Source: Cylindrospermum stagnale PCC 7417
GTDB taxonomy: Bacteria; Cyanobacteriota; Cyanobacteriia; Cyanobacteriales; Nostocaceae
Assembly: GCF_000317535.1 (NCBI RefSeq)
Contig: NC_020050.1
Location: forward strand, 237,315-301,314
Direction of reading: 5' to 3'
Length of the DNA: 64,000 nt
Shown here: positions 54,612 through 63,753 of the stretch, piece after piece
How the letters are laid out: each line of letters opens with the position of its first letter
Numbering within the stretch: the first letter of the stretch is position 1
Notes under the pieces: generated by a model
Seen by the model: only the letters and a program-made list of their open reading frames with translations
What the model was told of the DNA's origin: nothing
The model's database searches: none
Translations under genes and position numbers: made by a program

Positions 54612-54812
54612 GAGTTTGTCTCTCTTTTAGTTTGAATGTAAAGACAATTAAGACAACTTTGGTTTTTTAGTAAGTACAATGCTAAAGTTTTCTTAGCGCG
54701 ATTCCTCATCTCACTTATCGTCTCCTCAAAAACATGACACAAGCAAAAATGAGCAAGCAATACAAAGGCAAAAGTCAAGTAAGATAATGCCTGACTTCTG
54801 CCTTTTGATTAT

Positions 54813-56900
54813 TTAGTGTTGTTGTTGAAAAATTGAGGTATAGTTTAAAGGACGAACTGTAATAATGGTAACTTCTTCTGCATACCAATCGACATACTTT
54901 GCTGTAGTTTTAGCTTTGATGTCACGATCTTGCATGCGATTCATTAAACGCTCAAGGCTACTTAGGTTTTGGGAATCAATATTTCTTGGTATAGGTGGAC
55001 GAGGAGCGTCAAGTTTATCTTGAGTTAAGAATCTAGCATCAAATTCATCATTGCTCACAATTAATTTAATAATGTCTTTGTACTCGGTAATGCCTTGTTT
55101 CCAGAACTCATCTGGAACTTCAAGTACCAAATCTATTCCATCTAGAGCATAAGCCTCTTCCCCTGGTTGAAGTCTGACGCTACCTGCCTCAAAAAATGGA
55201 GTACTGATTGCAAAGTTGTCAGCAAGATTGACCAAAGAACAGTGAAGTGACTGTTTACTATGATTAGTAATTTTCAGTTTAAATTCCGGTGGTTGCCACT
55301 GACTATTTTCATATTTATACTGCAAATGTATCTGCTTAACTTGCGATAGCTCATGATTATCAAAGATGAGTTCCATCTTGATATCGCCAGATTTAATTAC
55401 AGTTGCAGCAGTATTTGAGAGCCGAGCAATCGTTGTCCAACGAGCAATATGTTCTAGGCGTTGAATTACCTTTTGTGCGTTCTCTTTTGTGTAACTATCA
55501 ATTTCTTTTACAAGTGGTCGAGTGTCTTGAGATTTAGTAATCAAATATTGTTGATTGCGGCAGAAGAGGCGAAACTCAGGGTTGGTAGATTCCTCACGGA
55601 TATAAGCTGAGGGTTTACCATCAAATCCAGCAGTTTTTACTGCTTCCCGTGCCAAATTAACACCTGCTTCGTCTCCCTCAAAGTGAACCCCTAAAGGCGG
55701 TAGCGGTAGACCAATAACTACTGCTTTAAAAGTACGCTCAGTAGTTAGATTTTGCACACCTTCAATATCTATTTTGCTCTTGGTTGGCAATACCTGAGTT
55801 ACTTTAGCAGTCCCGACAGACATTGAGGGGTTGCGTAGGTCATCGATATTGGCATCAAAAGGGAATAATGCTAGTACAGTCGTTTCGCCATTTTGAGGCG
55901 GTTGAACTCCGTGAACAGCACCGCCTTCTATTACCCAGCCAGAAGTTCTGTCATTTTTAACAATAAAGTAAGGTTGAAGTTGAGCGATCGCACCATCCAA
56001 GAAAAATTTGTTCTCATCGTTGGGGTTATTCACTTCCAATTGTGGCGACTGATCCCCATTCACGCTGCGGACTAAAGCATTTGTGCGTCCAAACAAATCT
56101 CGATAAGTCAGCTTTCCATTCGTTTTGGACAGTGTATCCATCAAAAAATAGGAAAAACGACCCCGATGTTGACCACCTGCATTATATTCTTTTGCTGTTT
56201 CATGGTCTCGACAAGCTGCTAAAAGCACATGACGACCTTTAGGTAAATGCCAGCCAGTGGAGCTATCTGCCGGTTTTATTTCTCGAAGACCTGAAAGTTG
56301 ATTTAATTCTTCCAGGGTAAAAATAAAACTTTTAAGTGGACGTTTCCGCTTATCTGTGGGTAAACGCCGTTCTTTTACCTCTTGCAATGGGTCTTTTGTC
56401 CCAGAACCAGAGTGGCAGCAATCCAGAATAATGGTCATATGCGGGTTATTGTTTGCCACTTCTGCAATGAGTACTGCCAATTCTTTGTCTGCTAAATCCC
56501 AACCACCGTCAGTACGGCTGTCGTAACATACTAAAGTTTCATCAAGATGGTCTGGTTCTAAATGCCAAAATTCTTGCGGTGCCTGTTCCTGAGAACCGTG
56601 ACCACTGTAGTAAAACAAAACTACATCATCTTCCTCGGCCTGACGAAGATGTTCCCGGAAACCATTAATAATTGCCTCACGGGTGGCTTGTTTGTCTTTT
56701 AGGGTTTGTAAATGAAGTTGATATTCTGTTCTCTCGAACCTTTCGTGCAGATATTCTGCGATCGCGGTAATATCATTCACACAACCTTGAAGGCAATGAT
56801 TTGGATTGGGGTAATTATCGATACCTACAAGCAAGGCATATAAATTACGAATCCTAATTCCTCTAGTCGGGCTGAAAGTTTTGTGCATATTTTTAATCAT
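54813..56900 (-). CDS. Caspase-like (peptidase C14) protein with long C-terminal region
   Basis: About 695 residues from ATG 56900 (a TTG at 56915 and an ATG at 56888 are alternatives). The N-terminal metacaspase-like domain has LYALLVGIDNY, catalytic His near 101 (YYSGHGSQE) and Cys near 162 (ILDCCHSG), both intact. From about 320 a beta-rich region of unknown type follows, with a segment like a small-molecule or carbohydrate-binding sandwich (about 520-620). There is no membrane helix. It lies between the dynamin-like and the caspase-STAND-WD40 genes with gaps of 162 and 201 bp, all in one direction, so it is probably co-expressed. Confidence 0.85.
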   Translation of the reverse strand: MIKNMHKTFSPTRGIRIRNLYALLVGIDNYPNPNHCLQGCVNDITAIAEYLHERFERTEYQLHLQTLKDKQATREAIINGFREHLRQAEEDDVVLFYYSGHGSQEQAPQEFWHLEPDHLDETLVCYDSRTDGGWDLADKELAVLIAEVANNNPHMTIILDCCHSGSGTKDPLQEVKERRLPTDKRKRPLKSFIFTLEELNQLSGLREIKPADSSTGWHLPKGRHVLLAACRDHETAKEYNAGGQHRGRFSYFLMDTLSKTNGKLTYRDLFGRTNALVRSVNGDQSPQLEVNNPNDENKFFLDGAIAQLQPYFIVKNDRTSGWVIEGGAVHGVQPPQNGETTVLALFPFDANIDDLRNPSMSVGTAKVTQVLPTKSKIDIEGVQNLTTERTFKAVVIGLPLPPLGVHFEGDEAGVNLAREAVKTAGFDGKPSAYIREESTNPEFRLFCRNQQYLITKSQDTRPLVKEIDSYTKENAQKVIQRLEHIARWTTIARLSNTAATVIKSGDIKMELIFDNHELSQVKQIHLQYKYENSQWQPPEFKLKITNHSKQSLHCSLVNLADNFAISTPFFEAGSVRLQPGEEAYALDGIDLVLEVPDEFWKQGITEYKDIIKLIVSNDEFDARFLTQDKLDAPRPPIPRNIDSQNLSSLERLMNRMQDRDIKAKTTAKYVDWYAEEVTIITVRPLNYTSIFQQQH

Positions 56901-57062
56901 GAGTATTGCGTACAAAATAGGACTAATTTAAAAAAGTGTGCCAAGCCAAGTAACTTAAAAGGATTACCTGAATTAATTTTCAATTGTCTGTAACCGCATC
57001 TATAGTTTTATGTCCACCAGCCAAAGAAAATTCTGACTTTCTTAAAAAATAGGGAAAATAGT

Positions 57063-59057
57063 TTACATAGTAGCTACTTGGGTAATTAGTTCATTTAATT
57101 CGCTGTCAATTGCATCTAAAATTTTGCGAATAGTTACCAATTCATACAATTTTTGCTCGACATTACTTTGCCCTTTTTGCTTTTCTTTCAAAATAGAATC
57201 TACCTGGTCTCGAATATTTTGAATTTCCTGACAAAATTCTTGGTCAATAGCATCCTTTATCTTGCTGATTTTCTGAACAATAGCATTGCTAAGTTCGTTA
57301 GACCTTTGGTAAGTGTCTGTACAAATTTGGTTGATAAATTTCTCAGTTACTGCTTTTTTTATTTCGTCATTAGTTGACTCATTTTTCCAATCTCCTTGGA
57401 CTATACCGCCGATAAGCATAGCTGGAATCAGAATAAAAGGATTGAGATCAGCAAAGGCAGAAGTTACAGCAAATAGAACAGTTTGTGCAATTAAACCTTT
57501 TACCATTTTTTGAAAATCAAAAGCTGTTCCAAGTACACCTGCAACAGAATCTGATAACGAAAATCCTCCAGATGCAGCAATAACACGTTCAAGTAAAGAG
57601 ACTTTTGTTTCTTGATATGTGATTACATTTTGAGAAGTAGAAGTGCCGACAATTAAATCAACACGGAGATTTTCTATATTCTTAACAAATACTTCTGCTC
57701 TTTTTTCTAATTCACGCATTAGGCTTTCTAATCGGGCAGTTAAAAATGGTTGTAATTCTGAAAATTGCCATGTAAAAAATTCTGTCTCTATCCTCTGAGC
57801 AAGATGGTTTTTAACTTCTTCGACTACTTTTTCTATCTGTGTAGTTAGACATTCTAATTTTAAAAATCGAAATGGCTCTTCAAGTTCATATTCCGTCATC
57901 CATTCTGCAATTTTTGTTTCAGTAATTACATCAAGAAATTGCTGTATTTTTTGATGTATAAATGGCTGGGTATCTTTAATAAAGTTCGATAAGCGAATAA
58001 CTATTTGCTGACGTTCCAATTCTAGTAAATTCAATGTTTTTTGTGCCGTTTCAAATCTTCGTTCTAAGGTTTTTACACCAGTAATTAGGAGTGTTGCTCG
58101 CTCAGGGATTATTCGTTGTGCTTCACGAATTGCTCCTTTAAATTCTTGATCCGCTTGAAGAATTTTAAGTCGTCCTTTTTGGTTAGTGAGGAATGTTGCT
58201 AATTCTTTTTCTAGTTCAGGTACACCAGATTGATTTAGTCTTACCTCATCTAGTTCTAGACGACCTTCCAAAGCACCCAGAGCATCAATAAAAAATATAC
58301 TTTTTTTACCACGCTTGGTGGGAGAAACTAGTTTAGAGAAAGCATATTCTTTAATACTTTCTCTTTCTTTGGCTCTAATTTGGTTAATTTGATTGCAAAC
58401 GAAGAAAATATCTTTATGGCCCATACTAAGCAAACTGTTATCCATGAAATTAAGTTCTCTTTGAGAAGAAAGAAACCCAGAAGATAAAACAAATAAAACA
58501 GCATCAACAGTGGATATATAATCCCTTGTGGCTTTCTGGCGAATTTCACGAAAGTTTAGTCCAGGAAAGTCAATAATTTCAACACCATTTCTACAAATTT
58601 CTAAAGGACAAAATAATTCTAACTTTTCGTAAGGGTTTTCTTTAAGTTCACTTATTTTATCTTTAATGACAACATACTCTTCAATTTTATCAATAGGAAT
58701 TTCTTTGACTAGCTTGGCTCCATTATCTGGAGAATTAGTGTAATGCAGTAAAGCACGTTTGCGCTCTCCCCATTTAACCTCATTAATAATGGCGGCACAA
58801 GGTTTTGCATAAGCGGGTAAAACTTTATCACCTAGCATGGCATTAATAAAAGTGCTGTTACCGCCCTTGGATTCTCCTAAAATAAGTACTTTAAAACTAT
58901 CTACTTGAAGACGTTTTTCTACTCTATGCAAAGTTTCTTGCCAACCTTTCATATCCAAGGAATCTAATAATTCTAGTTGGCGTTGAATGAGAGCAAGTAA
59001 AGTTTTCCGTCGTTGTTGAAACAAATCTAACTGTGCGTGGGCGGTAGTCTCAATCAT
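57063..59057 (-). CDS. Dynamin-like GTPase with a substituted P-loop lysine
   Basis: A 664-residue dynamin-superfamily-like protein, first of the minus-strand trio. G1 is ILGESKGGNST (residues 59-69), where Asn67 (codon 58857-58859) takes the place of the universal Lys in GxxxxGK(S/T). G2 may be the Thr/Ser-containing loop after PAYAKPCAA, G3 is IDFPGLN, and G4 reads FVCNQINQ instead of (N/T)KxD. Long helical stalk regions follow (about 290-480), then a hydrophobic segment (about 510-570) like a membrane paddle, and a coiled-coil tail. Such proteins remodel membranes, and some act in phage defence. With both G1 and G4 degenerate, GTP hydrolysis is doubtful; it may still bind membrane. Confidence 0.82.
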   Translation of the reverse strand: MIETTAHAQLDLFQQRRKTLLALIQRQLELLDSLDMKGWQETLHRVEKRLQVDSFKVLILGESKGGNSTFINAMLGDKVLPAYAKPCAAIINEVKWGERKRALLHYTNSPDNGAKLVKEIPIDKIEEYVVIKDKISELKENPYEKLELFCPLEICRNGVEIIDFPGLNFREIRQKATRDYISTVDAVLFVLSSGFLSSQRELNFMDNSLLSMGHKDIFFVCNQINQIRAKERESIKEYAFSKLVSPTKRGKKSIFFIDALGALEGRLELDEVRLNQSGVPELEKELATFLTNQKGRLKILQADQEFKGAIREAQRIIPERATLLITGVKTLERRFETAQKTLNLLELERQQIVIRLSNFIKDTQPFIHQKIQQFLDVITETKIAEWMTEYELEEPFRFLKLECLTTQIEKVVEEVKNHLAQRIETEFFTWQFSELQPFLTARLESLMRELEKRAEVFVKNIENLRVDLIVGTSTSQNVITYQETKVSLLERVIAASGGFSLSDSVAGVLGTAFDFQKMVKGLIAQTVLFAVTSAFADLNPFILIPAMLIGGIVQGDWKNESTNDEIKKAVTEKFINQICTDTYQRSNELSNAIVQKISKIKDAIDQEFCQEIQNIRDQVDSILKEKQKGQSNVEQKLYELVTIRKILDAIDSELNELITQVATM

Positions 59058-59316
59058 CTTAATTTCTAAAAAGTTTCCAAAGTTTCAGAATTAAAAATAG
59101 ATAGTGACAGGAATTAATGACTGGGTGTGCTACTGCTGCGAGGATTTTTTGTTTAAAAGCCTCAGTTTCGTTAATCATTCGCTTTTTATTTTGGGAAGTT
59201 AGTACTCTCATATGTACCAATGAGTATAAAATAAATAATTCTTATTATTTGATGAAGCAGAATGTTACTGGCTTCACATACTAAATTTAGAGCACGTCAT
59301 CTCAATTGTCTATACA

Positions 59317-59338
59317 GTAAAGTTCCGGTAAAGTTCCG
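59317..59338 (+). promoter_or_regulatory. Tandem 11-bp direct repeats upstream of paralogue 2
   Basis: The sequence gtaaagttccg occurs at 59317-59327 and immediately again at 59328-59338, with a degenerate third unit gtcaaattacc to 59349. The 11-bp period places each on the same DNA face. It lies about 50 bp before the ATG at 59388, in the 330-bp gap between divergent genes (59058-59387), so it could serve as operator or -35 activator site for the NLR-like gene and the dynamin operon. The rest of the gap is A/T-rich with no gene. Confidence 0.5.
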
Positions 59339-59387
59339 GTCAAATTACCAATGTGGTAGAGTGTGAACAAAACTAGCCTAGTAAACT

Positions 59388-62300
59388 ATGAACTTTCAAG
59401 AAGCCTTGGCAGTGGCTGATGAAGCAGTTTTTGTGAAAGCAGGTAAACGGCTAAATAACGTAGAAATTGCTATCCTCAAAGGTTCTTGGGAGCATCATAC
59501 CTACGAGGAAATTGCCGCTTCAGCCAGTTACTCAGTAGCATATGTAAAGCGACATGTTGGTCCGCATTTGTGGAAATTACTGTCTGAGGCTTTAGGTGAG
59601 CCAGTCAGTAAAACCAACTTTCACTCTGCTTTAGAGCGCCGATGGCGTCTCTGTGCAAAGATAGCAACTCCGAGGGATTTAATCCCAAATCATCATGCTA
59701 CTGGCGACAACTTTGAGAACCCAAGTACGACAGTGGCTACAAAAACAAAAATTCACAGTCGAACAGACTGGGGGGAAGCAATTGATGTGTCTGTGTTCTA
59801 CGGACGCACTCAAGAACTCAAGACACTAGAACAGTGGATCGTTAAAGAGCGTTGCCGATTAGTAGCGGTGTTAGGCATGGGAGGGATGGGCAAAACCTCT
59901 CTGGCGGCTAAGGTGGCTCAACAAATTCACGGACACTTCGATTATGTTATCTGGCGATCGCTCTATAATGCCCCTCCACTTTTTGATCTGTTGGCTAACT
60001 TAATTCAATTTTTCTCCCCAGATCAGATTTTAGAAACTTATTTACCAAACAGCATAGAAGGCAGAATCTCCAAATTAGTTGATTATTTGCACCAATATCG
60101 CTGTTTCATAATCCTCGATAATGTTGAGACGATTTTACAAAGTGGCCGTATTGCTGGCAGCTATCGAGAAGGCTATGAAGAATATGCTCAATTTTTTAGA
60201 TTAATCGGAGAAATTGCCCATAATAGTTGTCTTTTATTGACTTCGCGAGAAAAGCCAAAAGAGGTGGCCTTATTGGAAGGACAAGCACTACCTGTTCACT
60301 CATTACAAGTCAGTAGTTTAAATGTGGTGGATGGTCATACAATTTTTGCCATGAAGGGTTTATATGGCTCTGAGTCAGAATTAATAGCATTAGTTGAATA
60401 TTATGCAGGTAACCCTTTAGCATTCAAGATAGTTGCGACAACAATTTTAGATATTTTTAATGGTAATATTTCTCAATTTCTCCAACAAAACACGTCACCT
60501 TTTGGTAATATTCGCGAACTTTTAGAGCAACAATTTTCGCGGTTGTCAAATTTAGAAAAAAATATTATGTATTGGCTGACAATTAATCGTGAGCCAGTTT
60601 CAATATCAGAATTGCGAGATGATCTCATATCACCTATACAAGCTCAAAAATTAACCGAGACTCTGGAATCTTTACTTAGGCGTTCTCTGATTGAGAAGGC
60701 TCAACCTATTCTTATTGAACAAAACTTTGGATTTTTTACTTTACAACCAGTAGTCATGGAGTATATAACTAATGAATTCATCCAATATATTTGGGCAGAG
60801 GTAACTAATCATAATCTTGATTTATTCAAAAACCATGCTTTAATGAAAGCAACGGCAAAAGATTATATTAGAGAAATTCAAATTCGGCTAATCATTAAAC
60901 CTATTATAGATGGGTTGCTGGCTATTTTTAGAAGTAAAAATAACCTAGAAATCCAACTAAATCAAATTTTAATAACACTGCGAGAAACATTCACCCAAGA
61001 CCAAAGTTATATAGCTGGAAATATCCTAAATCTGCTTCATTATCTCAAGACTGATCTGAGTAATTATAATTTTTCCTATCTCACAGTTCGGCAGGCTGAT
61101 TTACGAAGTGTGAATTTGCACAATGTAAATTTTGCTCACGCTAACCTAGCTCAATCCGTATTTGCAGAAACTTTCGGTTGTGTTTTGTCAGTAGCATTTA
61201 GCCCCAATCAGAAATTTTTAGCTATCGGGGATATAAATGGTGAAATTTGCTTGTACCAAGTTGATGATTGGAAACAGCTAAACATTTTCAAAGGTCATAC
61301 TAATTGGGTACCAGCCATTGCCTTTAACCATGATAGTAGTATCCTAGCTAGTGGTAGTGAAGACCAAACAATCAAGCTTTGGAATATCATAACTGGTCAA
61401 TGTCTCAACACCCTACAAGGACATGAACAGGGTATTTGGTCACTCGTATTCAGTACAGATGGTCAAGTTCTGGTTAGTGGCAGTGATGATAAGACTGCAA
61501 AAATATGGGAGGTCAAGACTGGTCAATGCCTGAAAACGTTGTCAGAACATCAAAAGATGGTGAGAGCAGTCGTTTTGACTCCTGATGACAAAATTTTAGT
61601 CAGTGGTAGTGTAGATAAAACACTGAAGCTTTGGGATGTTGGTACTGGTAAATGCTTAAGAACTTTACAAGAGCACGAGGAGGGGGTTTGGTCAGCTGCT
61701 GTTAGCTCAGATGGACACTTACTAGCTAGTGCTAGTGGGGATAACACAGTCAAGATATGGGATTTGCATACTGGTAAATGTCTCAAAACTTTACAAGGAC
61801 ATACGAATTGGGTAATTTCAGTTGCCTTCAGTCCAGATGGACAAACCCTAGTAACTGGTAGTTGGGATCATACTATCAAGCTGTGGAGCGTCAGTGACGG
61901 TGCGTGTCTCAAAACCTTACCAGGGCATAATAATATGGTTCGAGTAGTTAAATTTAGTCCGGATGGTAAACTCCTGGCCAGTGGCAGCGATGACCAATCT
62001 TTAAGACTGTGGGATGTCAATACTGGTCAATGTTTAAAAACTATATATGGATATAGTAGTAAGATTTGGTCAATTGCTTGCAGTTCAGATGGTCAAATGT
62101 TGGCTAGTAGCAGTAATAAAACAGTCAAACTGTGGGACTTCAACACTGGTCATAACTTCAAAATTTTGACTGGTCATAACCATGAGATCAGATCAGTAAG
62201 CTTTAGTCCAGATGGTCAAACTTTAGCTAGTGCTGGTGAAGACCACACAGTGAAGTTATGGGATCTCAAGACTGGTCAATGTCTGCGAACTTTGCGAGGA

Positions 62301-63059
62301 CATATACGTTGGGTCTGGTCAATCACCTTTAGTCCAGACGGTCAAACTTTAGCTAGTGGCAGTGGAGACCACACAGTGAAGTTATGGGATGTCAAAACTG
62401 GTCAATGCCTGCAAAATTTACATGCAGAAAATCATGGAGTTTTGTCAGTGACTTTTAGCCCAGATGGTTTCACTCTAGCTAGTGGTAGTTATGACCACAC
62501 AGTGAAGCTATGGAATGTAAAAACAGGTCAATGCCTGAGAACTTTACAAGGACATAAAGGTTGGGTATGGTCAATCACCTTCAGCCCCAATGGACAAATT
62601 TTAGGTAGTGGCAGTGGAGACCATACACTGAAGTTATGGGATGTCAACACCAGTGAATGCTTCAGTACTTTAGAAGGACATAGAGGTTGGGTTTGCTCAA
62701 TCACCTTCAGTCCCAATGGGCAAATTTTAGGTAGTGGTAGTATGGATCAAACAGTTAAACTATGGGATGTCAAAAATAGCCAATATCTAAAAACTTTACA
62801 TGGACATACTCGTGGAGTTTTATCAGTAAGTTTTAGTCCTAGTGGGCAGACTTTAATTAGTAGCAGTGAAGACGAAACGCTAAGAATTTGGCATATTTCA
62901 ACAAGTGAATGTAGAAGAACTTTGAGGAGTAAAAAACTTTATGAGGGTATGAATATTACCAACTTGACTGGGTTAACTGAGGCAACGATTATCAATCTCA
63001 AGACTTTAGGGGCGATTGAGTCTGAACTGCCTGAAAATTCTATCAAACCCACATACTAA
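59388..63059 (+). CDS. HTH (vMAP-type) - NB-ARC - WD40 signalling protein (NLR-like), paralogue 2
   Basis: A 1223-residue protein with a different N-terminus from paralogue 1: residues 1-100 hold a helix-turn-helix module (LNNVEIAILKGSWEHHTYEE, then SYSVAYVKRHVGPHLWKLL) of the kind found on cyanobacterial vWA-MoxR-associated and WD40 proteins. [13 protein letters not shown] near 125 opens the NB-ARC domain; Walker A is GMGGMGKTSLA near 162. The pentapeptide-like linker, 14 WD40 units and the YEGMNITNLTGLT…LKTLGAIE tail match paralogue 1. It is divergent from the dynamin-like gene. Switch and sensor modules are shared with paralogue 1 while the input/output HTH is swapped. Confidence 0.88.
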   Translation: MNFQEALAVADEAVFVKAGKRLNNVEIAILKGSWEHHTYEEIAASASYSVAYVKRHVGPHLWKLLSEALGEPVSKTNFHSALERRWRLCAKIATPRDLIPNHHATGDNFENPSTTVATKTKIHSRTDWGEAIDVSVFYGRTQELKTLEQWIVKERCRLVAVLGMGGMGKTSLAAKVAQQIHGHFDYVIWRSLYNAPPLFDLLANLIQFFSPDQILETYLPNSIEGRISKLVDYLHQYRCFIILDNVETILQSGRIAGSYREGYEEYAQFFRLIGEIAHNSCLLLTSREKPKEVALLEGQALPVHSLQVSSLNVVDGHTIFAMKGLYGSESELIALVEYYAGNPLAFKIVATTILDIFNGNISQFLQQNTSPFGNIRELLEQQFSRLSNLEKNIMYWLTINREPVSISELRDDLISPIQAQKLTETLESLLRRSLIEKAQPILIEQNFGFFTLQPVVMEYITNEFIQYIWAEVTNHNLDLFKNHALMKATAKDYIREIQIRLIIKPIIDGLLAIFRSKNNLEIQLNQILITLRETFTQDQSYIAGNILNLLHYLKTDLSNYNFSYLTVRQADLRSVNLHNVNFAHANLAQSVFAETFGCVLSVAFSPNQKFLAIGDINGEICLYQVDDWKQLNIFKGHTNWVPAIAFNHDSSILASGSEDQTIKLWNIITGQCLNTLQGHEQGIWSLVFSTDGQVLVSGSDDKTAKIWEVKTGQCLKTLSEHQKMVRAVVLTPDDKILVSGSVDKTLKLWDVGTGKCLRTLQEHEEGVWSAAVSSDGHLLASASGDNTVKIWDLHTGKCLKTLQGHTNWVISVAFSPDGQTLVTGSWDHTIKLWSVSDGACLKTLPGHNNMVRVVKFSPDGKLLASGSDDQSLRLWDVNTGQCLKTIYGYSSKIWSIACSSDGQMLASSSNKTVKLWDFNTGHNFKILTGHNHEIRSVSFSPDGQTLASAGEDHTVKLWDLKTGQCLRTLRGHIRWVWSITFSPDGQTLASGSGDHTVKLWDVKTGQCLQNLHAENHGVLSVTFSPDGFTLASGSYDHTVKLWNVKTGQCLRTLQGHKGWVWSITFSPNGQILGSGSGDHTLKLWDVNTSECFSTLEGHRGWVCSITFSPNGQILGSGSMDQTVKLWDVKNSQYLKTLHGHTRGVLSVSFSPSGQTLISSSEDETLRIWHISTSECRRTLRSKKLYEGMNITNLTGLTEATIINLKTLGAIESELPENSIKPTY

Positions 63060-63063
63060 GTAG

Positions 63064-63354
63064 CTAGGCGCAATTAAATATAAGACGCTCAAGGACATAT
63101 TCACCCTTTACGCTTCTAGCTTCCATTCCATCAATAATTGCCATCGCTAAATCATAGTTATTATCAAACATCTGTCCAGCCATCTCATGAGTTTTCAGTT
63201 GATGCCACTCCTCCTCATTCCGATTCATTTCGGAACAATAGGGTGGTAAGAAGAACAGGTATAGTCCTTTTTCCTGCCACTGTTGCCATTGTTGTTTTGC
63301 CAGTTTACTTGTATGCTCTTAACCATTGTCTTGAACAACGACAGTGATACGACC
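63064..63354 (-). pseudogene. IS630-family transposase, C-terminal pseudogene
   Basis: On the minus strand the DDE_3 (IS630/Tc1-like) end is readable: VVVQDNG, an in-frame TAA where Ser is expected (then EHTSKL), a linker WQQWQEKGLYLFFLPPYCSE, and the final Glu region EEEWHQLKTHEMAG. The stop for the frame is at 63064-63066. The internal stop and the missing N-terminal half show that it is inactive. It lies 5 bp after the NLR paralogue 2 stop, marking an old insertion at the island's edge. Confidence 0.8.
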
Positions 63355-63513
63355 AGTTTCATTTAACTGGACTTTAGACTAGAAAAGAGCGATCGTTATG
63401 TCTGGCAGTCGAAGCTTGTCAGTAGCTATGCAAAAAAATCAAGGGATGCCAGTAAGAAGAAGCACCCCAGTAACGGTAGATGAAAAAAGCACAACCAATT
63501 TTCATCTACCACT

Positions 63514-63753
63514 ATGGATGTTTTGGCACAACTAAGGGAATTCCGTCAAGCAGCATACAAATATTTATGTCGGGCAAAGGATGCAACATTACTGGACTTA
63601 ATGGGAAAAGTTAGTACGCATCTAACTCCTTCGATTTTGGATAAGGAACCGCCAATAAAATTAATGAAACTCCGCTCAGATATTAATCGGAGATGTAGTC
63701 GGACAAAAGATAATTGTTACTTATTTTGTATAGTCGTGGTAGAATATGTTTGA
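63514..63753 (+). pseudogene. Truncated transposase N-terminus
   Basis: A 79-residue frame beginning MDVLAQLREFRQAAYKYLCR and continuing AKDATLLDLMGKV, which resembles the start of cyanobacterial DDE transposases. The homology pattern breaks after about residue 30 and the frame ends without a catalytic core. It is probably a deletion remnant of a second insertion sequence. The IS family was not identified. Confidence 0.5.
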
